Shown piece after piece: positions 16,984 through 24,228 of a stretch of 64,000 nt of DNA. Source of the DNA: Pantoea ananatis LMG 2665 (GTDB taxonomy: Bacteria; Pseudomonadota; Gammaproteobacteria; Enterobacterales; Enterobacteriaceae); NCBI RefSeq assembly GCF_000710035.2, contig NZ_JMJJ01000004.1:1178001-1242000 (forward strand). The letters are read 5' to 3'. The number at the start of each line of letters is the position of its first letter. The stretch's first letter is position 1. Under the pieces are notes generated by a model that was given only the letters and a program-made list of their open reading frames with translations, made no database searches and had not been told where the DNA came from. A program made the translations under genes and the position numbers.

Positions 16984-18624
16984 CTAAAAACGTTGCCAGT
17001 TATCTTCCTGCTTAGCATAGGCCGCACGAGCCTGAACAAAGGCGGAAGAAACCCGTGCGGGGCTGGATTGGGCAACAGGCGCGGCATCGGTCAGCACGAA
17101 CGTGGCGACGAGCTGATTCAGTGCTGAGGCCTGATCCATGAGCGAGCGGGATGCCGATGAGGCTTCCTCCACCAGCGCCGCATTCTGCTGTGTCACGTCA
17201 TCCATCTGATTGACGGCCTGATGCACCTGACCAATCCCCAATGACTGCTCCTGAGACGCGACGGCAATTTCGTCAACGAGGTCGGTTACCTGTCGCACCG
17301 CGTCCTTCATTCGTCCGATATTGTCACCCACCTGTTCAGCCTGATTAACGCCGGTTTCCACATAGCGCATCGAGGATTCGATAAGTTCTTTAATCTCGCG
17401 CGCTGAAGCCGAAGAACGCTGCGCCAGGTTACGCACCTCACCGGCGACAACGGCAAAACCTCGTCCCTGCTCGCCGGCCCGGGCGGCTTCAACGGCAGCG
17501 TTGAGGGCCAGAATATTGGTCTGGAAAGCCACGCCTTCGATCAGGCTAATAATGGCGGTGATTTTTTCAGAACTCTGTTTAATGTCGGTCATGGTGCCGA
17601 GCATGGTGTGAACTTTCGTGGCGCTGTCGTCCGAAATGTCCCGGGCGTTTTTCGACAGCTGGCTGGCCAGTCGGGTGTTTTCAGCCGTCTGGCGCACGGT
17701 TTCACTCAGCTCTGACATACTGGCAGCCGTCTGTTCCAGCGAGGCCGCCTGCTGCTCGGTGCGTGAAGAGAGATCTTCGTTGCCGGCCGAAATTTGCGAG
17801 GTGGCAGAACTGACAGAATGGGCCGAACGTTCAACGGACGACAGCGAGTGGGCCACATTCCCGATAAGGTTGTTAAACGCTTTGGCCGTAAGACCAATTT
17901 CATCCTGACGGGAGTCATCCGCACGCAGGGTAAGATCCAGCCGCTCGCTGGCACGTTCCATGGTGATTCGCATACCGTTAAGGTGCCTGCGGATCCCCAG
18001 AATCGTTCTGACGGAGAACGCGCCCAGCAGCAGAATGATGGCGGCCGAACCGGCAATTAACCACACCAGCGTTTGCCGGTAAACCCGGTTGTTATCTTTT
18101 TCAAATGCCGCCCCTACCTCCACATTAAACTGTAACTGTTTCTGGTAACTTTCAATTAAATCGCGAATAGACTGCCCGACCCCGCTATTGCCCTGCAGAT
18201 CGGCCAGCGCAGCGTCGTCATGCAGACGGGAATTCGCCATAAAACCGGGCAAACGGTCTTCCATCTGCTTAATCAGCGCTAAGGCATGCTGACTCAGCCT
18301 GATGTCCTGATCGTTAGTGGTTTCATTTTTCAAATAAAATTCAGTCAGCGCTTTAACGGTATCCAGCCGCGTTGTTATTTCCTTTTCGAACTCGGCCTGT
18401 TTGCCTTGATCTTTTGCACTCAAATGTCGGTAAAGCGAGACGTTAAGCCGGTTACTGCCATTGACCATTTTATCCAGGTCAACCAGTGAAGGCAGCGTAT
18501 TGGTTTGTACGTATTGAAAGCGCGACTGGAAGCCGCTCAATACCATGATGACGATCACCACCATGGCAATCATCGATGCCGAGAGCAGTGAAAACGTCAG
18601 GAAAAGCCGCTGAGTAATAGTCAT
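16984..18624 (-). CDS. Methyl-accepting chemotaxis protein
   Basis: 546 residues. N-terminal membrane helix (about 7-32), periplasmic four-helix-bundle sensor domain (about 33-185), second membrane helix (about 186-208), HAMP domain, and the signalling hairpin with the tip [22 protein letters not shown] (in part) near 355-375. It ends in NWQRF, a match to the NWxxF pentapeptide that tethers the CheR/CheB adaptation enzymes. The sensor ligand cannot be inferred. Single gene, convergent with the anti-sigma gene; a long-range inverted repeat (16914-16922 with 16969-16977) lies between them. Confidence 0.95.
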   Translation of the reverse strand: MTITQRLFLTFSLLSASMIAMVVIVIMVLSGFQSRFQYVQTNTLPSLVDLDKMVNGSNRLNVSLYRHLSAKDQGKQAEFEKEITTRLDTVKALTEFYLKNETTNDQDIRLSQHALALIKQMEDRLPGFMANSRLHDDAALADLQGNSGVGQSIRDLIESYQKQLQFNVEVGAAFEKDNNRVYRQTLVWLIAGSAAIILLLGAFSVRTILGIRRHLNGMRITMERASERLDLTLRADDSRQDEIGLTAKAFNNLIGNVAHSLSSVERSAHSVSSATSQISAGNEDLSSRTEQQAASLEQTAASMSELSETVRQTAENTRLASQLSKNARDISDDSATKVHTMLGTMTDIKQSSEKITAIISLIEGVAFQTNILALNAAVEAARAGEQGRGFAVVAGEVRNLAQRSSASAREIKELIESSMRYVETGVNQAEQVGDNIGRMKDAVRQVTDLVDEIAVASQEQSLGIGQVHQAVNQMDDVTQQNAALVEEASSASRSLMDQASALNQLVATFVLTDAAPVAQSSPARVSSAFVQARAAYAKQEDNWQRF

Positions 18625-19496
18625 ATTAAATTCCCCGAATACTATGTTCGTTATTCATTACGTTATGCTGAAGCGCGCTAGCCATAAAGATATCGACAGG
18701 GCGTGAATGAGCATTAATGCGCTGAATAGTAAATCCGCTGAATAATGGGGGCGGACGCGGCATTACCGTTAAAAAGCATTAGCCCGTTGAATGCATAAAT
18801 AAAGATGCAGGGTTTTATGACTCAGGAAATACAAATGGAATTAATGGGTGGAGGAAAGTCAATTTTTATTTAAGAGGAGGGAAATAATCTTTATTCAAAA
18901 TGGCGCGCGCGTTTAATTAATAAAATTTCGCTTAAAGCCAGCTTAAAATTGTGCCTGAATATACCGGCTGCGCCGTTGTTTAATGCCGCCGTTTTTGAAA
19001 TAAATTAACGCTGCAACAAACGCGAACGAATTAATCATAAGTAAGGACTATTTTAAAAATTTTTTTATTTTTTTGTTAACGCCGGGACGTTCTTCTCCGT
19101 TCGTTCGGGCCGGGCGTTAAAAACCCGCATAGCGCTGGCTTCCCTGTCTCCGCCGCGACACAGCCTTGTCATTCGCCGCATTCACGCCGCGGGTCGGCAT
19201 GGCTGACAAAGCAAAAGACATAATTTGGCTTAATGCAACACGCTGACTAAACCGGTTTTAAACAGCCTGGTCGTGACGGCGGATTTACGCCACTTCTCGC
19301 GCGAAATAACTGCTGAGTTAATCGACAGTCGTGTAAAAATGTCGTAAAAAAAAGGTACAAACCTGTAAAAATGCAGTTCATAACTTAACCACCTACTCCC
19401 TAACTCACGCTAAACCGCGTAATCTCGTGCTGATCGCTGACCGGATAACCTTTCCGGCGAAGGTGGATAATTACGTGAAGCAAAACAGGATATTAA
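18625..19496. other. Long gene-free region upstream of kup
   Basis: 872 bases with no convincing coding frame. It starts with the chemoreceptor promoter side and is AT-rich around 18800-19080 with long A/T runs. A stem-loop pairs TTAACGCC (19076-19083) with GGCGTTAA (19113-19120) but lacks a following T-run. The decamer TGTAAAAATG occurs twice, at 19332-19341 and 19364-19373, 32 bases apart. These could be regulatory sites for kup. No known riboswitch pattern was recognised. Confidence 0.35.
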
Positions 19497-21365
19497 ATGG
19501 CGCAGTCTGAAAAACAGTCTCTTCCTGCAGGCATGCTGGCGGCAGCGGGGATCGTATTTGGTGATATCGGCACCAGCCCGCTCTATACCTTAAAAGAGTG
19601 TCTGTCTATTCTTCCCTCTGGGGCGGTGACCGAAGAGGCGGTCATGGGGTTTCTTTCTCTGATATTCTGGGGACTGACGCTGATTGTGACGGTGAAATAC
19701 GTCATCTTTATCATGCGTGCAGATCATGATGGCGAAGGCGGAATACTGACGCTGATGTCCCTGGCCCGGCAAAATGTCGGCGCGCGGCTCAGCCGCATCA
19801 TCGTACTGGCAGGCCTCACAGGAGGAGCCTTCTTTTACGGTGACGGCATTATCACCCCGGCAATCTCGGTGCTTTCCGCCGTTGAGGGGATTGAAGTCGT
19901 GGCCCCGGCGCTGGATCGCTTTATTGTGCCGCTGGCCATGGTCATACTGGCGGTACTCTTTGTGATCCAGAAGCACGGCACCGAGCGCGTCAGCCGCGTT
20001 TTTGGCCCGATCATGCTGGTGTGGTTTATTACCCTGGCGATACTCGGTGTGCGCGGCATCGCCATGAATCCGCACGTTTTACATGCGCTCAATCCGGCCT
20101 TTGCCCTGACCTTTTTGCTTCATCATGAAGCCCTGTCATTTGCCGCGCTCGGCATGGTGGTGCTGGCCGTCACCGGTGCTGAAGCCCTGTATGCGGATAT
20201 GGGACATCTGGGCAAAACCCCCATCAGGCTGGCCTGGTTGATCATTGCCCTGCCCGCTCTGGTGCTGAACTATTTTGGTCAGGGCGCCCTGGTGCTCGCC
20301 GAACCCAGCGCCGTGCAAAATCCGTTTTATATTCTGGCGCCCGTCTGGGCACAGATCCCGCTGATTGTCCTGTCAACCCTGGCCACGGTCATTGCTGCCC
20401 AGTCAATCATCAGCGGCGTTTACACGCTGACGCATCAGGCCATTCGCCAGGGGTTTCTGCCGCCGATGCGAGTGATCTTTACGTCTGCTACGGAATCAGG
20501 GCAAATCTACATCCCGGTCGTAAACTGGCTGCTGTTTGCCGCGGTAACTGTCGTAATCCTGGCTTTCCGCCAGTCCTCAGCGCTCTCATCCGCTTACGGT
20601 ATTGTGGTGACGGGCACGATGGTGCTGACGGCCTGTCTGGCCGGTATTGTGGCGTTTAAAAACTGGAAGTGGCCATTGCCGGTGGCGTTGGTTTTTCTGC
20701 TCTGCATGCTGTTAATTGATGTGCCGCTGTTTGCCGCCAATCTGATGAAACTCCTGTCTGGCGGCTGGGTGCCGGTGCTGCTGGCGATGACCATGCTGGT
20801 GCTGATGCTTATCTGGAGCAGTGAGCGTTCCCGGCTTATCCGCCGTCTCACTGACGATCCGGTGCGGCTGAAAGCGCTGATTAGCTCCCTGGAAGCCTCT
20901 CCGCCGATGCGGGTGGGGGGAACGGCTATCTTCCTGACGCGTAAAGAGTATGAAATTCCGCAGGCGCTGCTGCATAACCTGAAACATAACCGGGTACTGC
21001 ATGAGCGCACTGTCTTACTGCATATCAAAACGGTCGATCTGCCCCGCGTACACAATCAGCAGCGCATTGCGTTGCGCCAGATGTCCCCGTCGTTCTGGCA
21101 GGTGACGGCCACCTATGGCTGGCATGAGCGTCCGTCGATGCAGGATGTCCTGCATCTTTGTGGGCTGGAAGGCTTTGGCTGTACGTTAAATGAAGCGTCG
21201 TTTTTTACCTCGCACGACACGCTGGTGATGAAAAAGCGCCGCGGTCTGGCCCATGCCAAAGGCGTTATCTTCCACTTCTTCCAGCGCAATGCACTACGCG
21301 CACATGAGCAGTTCAGAATCCCGGCTAACCGGGTGATCGAACTGGGCGGGCAAAAAGAGTTCTGA
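19497..21365 (+). CDS. kup: Kup-family potassium uptake protein
   Basis: 622 residues, the same length as E. coli Kup. The signature VFGDIGTSPLYTLKECLS is near residues 20-37, followed by RADHDGEGGILTLMSLA, and about 12 membrane helices up to residue 440, then a cytoplasmic C-terminal domain with LHNLKHNRVLHERTVLL and FFTSHDTLV. It mediates K+/H+ symport at the inner membrane. Several stretches differ from E. coli Kup as I recall it, so it may be a second, divergent family member. ATG with CAGGA upstream; monocistronic with its own terminator and an unusually long upstream gap. Confidence 0.93.
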   Translation: MAQSEKQSLPAGMLAAAGIVFGDIGTSPLYTLKECLSILPSGAVTEEAVMGFLSLIFWGLTLIVTVKYVIFIMRADHDGEGGILTLMSLARQNVGARLSRIIVLAGLTGGAFFYGDGIITPAISVLSAVEGIEVVAPALDRFIVPLAMVILAVLFVIQKHGTERVSRVFGPIMLVWFITLAILGVRGIAMNPHVLHALNPAFALTFLLHHEALSFAALGMVVLAVTGAEALYADMGHLGKTPIRLAWLIIALPALVLNYFGQGALVLAEPSAVQNPFYILAPVWAQIPLIVLSTLATVIAAQSIISGVYTLTHQAIRQGFLPPMRVIFTSATESGQIYIPVVNWLLFAAVTVVILAFRQSSALSSAYGIVVTGTMVLTACLAGIVAFKNWKWPLPVALVFLLCMLLIDVPLFAANLMKLLSGGWVPVLLAMTMLVLMLIWSSERSRLIRRLTDDPVRLKALISSLEASPPMRVGGTAIFLTRKEYEIPQALLHNLKHNRVLHERTVLLHIKTVDLPRVHNQQRIALRQMSPSFWQVTATYGWHERPSMQDVLHLCGLEGFGCTLNEASFFTSHDTLVMKKRRGLAHAKGVIFHFFQRNALRAHEQFRIPANRVIELGGQKEF

Positions 21366-21377
21366 TAAGGGCGTTTG

Positions 21378-21413
21378 CGGCAGAGCGCGTCACGGGCTCT
21401 GCCGTTTTCTTTT
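21378..21413 (+). terminator. Rho-independent terminator of kup
   Basis: CGGCAGAGC (21378-21386) pairs with GCTCTGCCG (21396-21404), followed by TTTTCTTTT. Located 13 bases after the kup stop. Confidence 0.9.
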
Positions 21414-21815
21414 GTCAGGATGCCCGCGTGTTCCCCGCTCGCGTTCTGCACCCTTTCACCACCCGTCGTAACGGCCTTCTTCACGCGTCTCCTGGATCTC
21501 GTCAGGCTTTGCCAGGCAAAATGTATGCTCATACAGGCATAACGGGACAGCAGGCGCCGCTGTGGCGCAAGTACCGCCTGCCGCGTTATCCCGTCAATAG
21601 TGCCCGTTGAACTCAACGCTGACTTGCAGAACGGCCCTCATCAGCGCACCAAACGCAGGATGCTGAAGAAAAATCTGTAGGCTGCGGGATCCCGTCTGGT
21701 GTCTTTGACCTTAACCCGTCACAATACCAGCCGGGATCCCCTGTTTTACCTGTGCCACCAACGCTTCATCCCTGTCACCTCCCCAGAGGTTGCAGGATGA
21801 AAAAAGGAGCAAATC
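21414..21815. other. Gene-free region before the GFA-family gene
   Basis: About 400 bases. A 60-codon frame on the plus strand (21428-21610) has no ribosome site and an atypical composition. Two GGGATCCC blocks (near 21688 and 21733) form a loose inverted repeat. The promoter of the following gene must lie here but I cannot point to clear hexamers. Confidence 0.3.
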
Positions 21816-22232
21816 ATGTCTGATGCGACATCGGCTCAGTGCCACTGTGGCGCTGTAGCGTTTAACGTAAAACTGCTGGATGGCCTGAACACGGCCCGGC
21901 GCTGTAACTGCTCTTTCTGCCGTATGCGCGGCGCGGTCGTGGTGTTTGCGCCCGTCTCGGGGCTTGAGGTGGTGAAAGGCAAAGAGACGCTAAGCGAGTA
22001 CCGTTTTAATTCGGGTGAGGCAGTCCACTACTTCTGTTCCATTTGTGGCATCTACACGTTTCATCAAAGCCGGTCCAATCCTGAACAGTACGGCGTGAAT
22101 GCCGCCTGTCTGACGGGCGTTTCGCCTTTCGATTTCGCCTCCGTGCCCGTCACAGATGGCAATAATCATCCCCGGGATGGCGGCAAAGGCGGCGTAGTCG
22201 GCCATCTTAACTATGTTGCAGTAAAACCCTGA
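21816..22232 (+). CDS. GFA-family (glutathione-dependent formaldehyde-activating-like) zinc protein
   Basis: 138 residues with the cysteine pattern of the GFA/CENP-V fold: CHCGAV near residue 9, CNCSFC near 32 and CSICG near 68, the ligands for structural and labile zinc. Family members were named after Gfa of Paracoccus, but most have no proven activity. ATG with AAAGGAG upstream. It appears monocistronic and converges on hipA. Confidence 0.88.
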   Translation: MSDATSAQCHCGAVAFNVKLLDGLNTARRCNCSFCRMRGAVVVFAPVSGLEVVKGKETLSEYRFNSGEAVHYFCSICGIYTFHQSRSNPEQYGVNAACLTGVSPFDFASVPVTDGNNHPRDGGKGGVVGHLNYVAVKP

Positions 22233-22258
22233 CGCCGGGCACCAGAAGGCCATTAACC

Positions 22259-23368
22259 TCAGATCGCCTGGCGCACCCTTTCCAGCATCATCATTGCGTG
22301 GCTGAAAACCGCATCGGCGAGCGTCAGGGGATAATCATCGGGCAGGCTGTCCCGCACCTTAACAATCGCGGCAGGCAAGCCCGGAATAAAGGCCGCCAGT
22401 ATCTGCCGCATCGCTGCCTGACTGAACCCCACGCTCCCCGCAAGGGCAAGAAAATGCGCGGGCCCAATCGCGTCAATGTGATGCTGTTTGCCCTCAGGGC
22501 CTGTCACGCCCATCCCCAGCTGGAAATCCCGTCTGTCTGTTGTGCGTAGAGAAAGGCCCGGGCAGGCGGAAAGGAGATGCTTAAAAGGCGCGAGCCGGAA
22601 GCTGCCACCGCGAGCAATCAGCAGCGAGAGATGTTTAGCGTTGACGCGCGTGATGCCCGTCAGCCACTGAAATACCAGACAGCGCATCAGATCCTCACGG
22701 TCTTTCATGGCGGAGCTTGAGCCCATCAGCAAGGCCATGATGTCATCAATTCCCGGACCGCCCTGCTGCTCATCGCGGCCAGAGAGCGGCACGCCGAGCG
22801 CCTGACACACGTCTTCTTCAGGAAGATGATAAAGGTGTTGTCCGTCGTGACGCCAACGGCGATCGTATCGTTCTGTTCTCAATTTACGGATGCCGTTCTC
22901 ATGAACTAACACGGCATCCGGCACCGGGATAGTCAGCTCCCGGGCCAGGGACAGACACAGATACGCATTATCGATATCGAACTGCTGTGCCTCATCGGCG
23001 GGGGTGAAGATGCTGTGCGTTGCCTGGTCCGGCGCGACGGGCTGCCGCTTTGCCGGCAGCAGACTGAGCGCCCCGGGTAATGTGTGTCCCACTTTCTGCA
23101 ATGTTGCAAAGACCTCACAGGATTTTATCGGGTGAGTCGGGTAAAAATCCTTTTCGATCAACGCGCTGGGATAGAGAAGGTTTTCGAAAAAGTGCACGAC
23201 TTTCTCAGAATGCATCGCGGCGCGCTGTAAGGGCAACGAAAGCGAGAGAGGTCTGGCAAGCGGATGCTGAAGCCAGTTGGCGTCATACTGGAAATGCAGC
23301 GCGCCGTTGTGATGCAGCGTCAGCGTTCCCGTACGCTCGCCGTTTATCCAGGCAATGAGCTTTGCCAT
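22259..23368 (-). CDS. hipA: HipA-like protein lacking kinase catalytic residues (pseudokinase)
   Basis: 369 residues against about 440 in E. coli HipA. Both ends align well with remembered HipA: ARPLSLSLPLQR at the N-terminus, ERYDRRW, GGPGIDDIMALLMGSS and FQWLTG. Three functional parts are gone. About 70 residues holding the autophosphorylated Ser150 loop (SVAGAQ) are missing. The catalytic DGHAKN motif reads RVNAKH (Asp309 to Arg, Asn314 to His). The metal-binding Asp332 of PFYDII is His in PFKHLL; the ATP lysine is also replaced. The frame is open throughout, which argues against simple decay. Its start overlaps the hipB stop by one base. It may act only as a HipB partner or corepressor. 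Confidence 0.88.
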   Translation of the reverse strand: MAKLIAWINGERTGTLTLHHNGALHFQYDANWLQHPLARPLSLSLPLQRAAMHSEKVVHFFENLLYPSALIEKDFYPTHPIKSCEVFATLQKVGHTLPGALSLLPAKRQPVAPDQATHSIFTPADEAQQFDIDNAYLCLSLARELTIPVPDAVLVHENGIRKLRTERYDRRWRHDGQHLYHLPEEDVCQALGVPLSGRDEQQGGPGIDDIMALLMGSSSAMKDREDLMRCLVFQWLTGITRVNAKHLSLLIARGGSFRLAPFKHLLSACPGLSLRTTDRRDFQLGMGVTGPEGKQHHIDAIGPAHFLALAGSVGFSQAAMRQILAAFIPGLPAAIVKVRDSLPDDYPLTLADAVFSHAMMMLERVRQAI

Positions 23369-23607
23369 TACCAGGCATCCTCAGCCGGGGCTGAGGATGC
23401 GCTGTTTTCATGAAGCAACAGAGCAAGATCGAGCGCCTGTAAGATTTTGAACAACGTTGCCAGTGAGGTTGTATCCGGGGCATTTTCGAAGTGAGACAGG
23501 GTTGCCTGTTTCAGGCCCACTTTTTTCGCCAGTTCGACCTGGGTCCAGCCGTTTTGCTGCCGCAGTAGCCTGACCTGATTTGCCAACTGGCGGGGACTGT
23601 AAATCAT
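23368..23607 (-). CDS. hipB: HipB-like antitoxin/repressor
   Basis: 79 residues, an XRE-family helix-turn-helix protein ([20 protein letters not shown] with [11 protein letters not shown], residues about 13-44). Close to E. coli HipB, including the C-terminal Trp (ending EDAW) that docks in HipA and influences turnover. Start: ATG with AGGGAGC upstream. In E. coli HipB binds TATCC-N8-GGATA operators; two exact copies lie just upstream here. It is the DNA-binding half of the locus and seems fully intact, unlike HipA. Confidence 0.9.
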   Translation of the reverse strand: MIYSPRQLANQVRLLRQQNGWTQVELAKKVGLKQATLSHFENAPDTTSLATLFKILQALDLALLLHENSASSAPAEDAW

Positions 23608-23635
23608 GCGGTATGCTCCCTGATAAGTGAGGATT

Positions 23636-23653
23636 TATCCCCGTTAGAGGATA
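23636..23653. promoter_or_regulatory. HipB operator O1 (TATCC-N8-GGATA)
   Basis: TATCCCCGTTAGAGGATA matches the known HipB operator consensus in all ten fixed bases. It lies 28 bases upstream of the hipB start. Confidence 0.88.
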
Positions 23654-23690
23654 TTATCAGACTTGCTGCTCTTTCGCCTGATAACTTAAT

Positions 23691-23708
23691 TATCCCCGAT
23701 AGCGGATA
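23691..23708. promoter_or_regulatory. HipB operator O2, next to the acetyltransferase start
   Basis: TATCCCCGATAGCGGATA, a second exact TATCC-N8-GGATA site, 55 bases from O1 centre to centre and ending 13 bases before the ATG of the divergent acetyltransferase. It almost touches that gene's ribosome site (GGAGG), so HipB could repress both directions. Confidence 0.88.
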
Positions 23709-23721
23709 TTTTGGAGGTACA

Positions 23722-24165
23722 ATGACCAAATGTAACTTTCCTCTGGCCGTCACGCGGTCTTACACCGAGAATGATAAGCAGGATTTACTGGTCGGGCTGC
23801 GCGCCTATAACAACGCGTTCATCGATACTTCGACATGGGGGCCGCTGGCGGTATTTTGTCGTGATCCGCAGGGAAAATTGCTGGGCGGACTGATTGGTAG
23901 CCAAAAAGGGCACTGGCTTTGTATTGAGTTTCTCTGGGTGAGTGAATCCGTGCGCGGTTCAGGCCTTGGCCAGCAGCTGGTTCATGCAGCCGAACAGGAT
24001 GCTGTCACGGCGGGTTGCCACAGTGCCCTGGTGGATACCTTTAGTTTCCAGGCGCTGCCCTTCTACCAGAAGCAGGGTTATGCCCGGCAGATGTCGTTAA
24101 CGGATTTCCCTCAACCGGGCATGCAACGTCATTATCTGACGAAAGCGTTAAGCGCAGCGCGCTGA
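23722..24165 (+). CDS. GNAT-family N-acetyltransferase
   Basis: 147 residues. The acetyl-CoA binding motif is [15 protein letters not shown] near residues 76-90, preceded by the strand IEFLWVS and followed by [12 protein letters not shown], the C-terminal acceptor-side motif. It acetylates a small molecule or protein amine, substrate unknown. ATG with GGAGG upstream. It is divergent from hipBA and shares the HipB operator region, so it is probably co-regulated. GNAT proteins can act as toxins, but this one lacks the partner antitoxin of the TacA/AtaT type. Confidence 0.87.
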   Translation: MTKCNFPLAVTRSYTENDKQDLLVGLRAYNNAFIDTSTWGPLAVFCRDPQGKLLGGLIGSQKGHWLCIEFLWVSESVRGSGLGQQLVHAAEQDAVTAGCHSALVDTFSFQALPFYQKQGYARQMSLTDFPQPGMQRHYLTKALSAAR

Positions 24166-24194
24166 TCTTCACGCTGCAAAAACGCAAGGGTTGC

Positions 24195-24220
24195 CCCTGT
24201 CCATCTCTCAATGGACAGGG
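24195..24220. terminator. Hairpin between convergent acetyltransferase and GH3 genes
   Basis: CCCTGTCCAT (24195-24204) pairs perfectly with ATGGACAGGG (24211-24220) over a six-base loop. No T-run follows on either strand, so it may be a weak or factor-assisted terminator serving both converging genes. Confidence 0.5.
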
Positions 24221-24228
24221 TTAAGGCA

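Noticed and set aside
19076..19120. Stem-loop upstream of kup as a terminator
   Set aside because: A-runs, not T-runs, follow on the plus strand, and the T-run precedes it; the minus strand also lacks a T-tract after the stem.
21428..21610. 60-codon plus-strand frame after kup
   Set aside because: No ribosome site and unusual composition; lies directly after a terminator.
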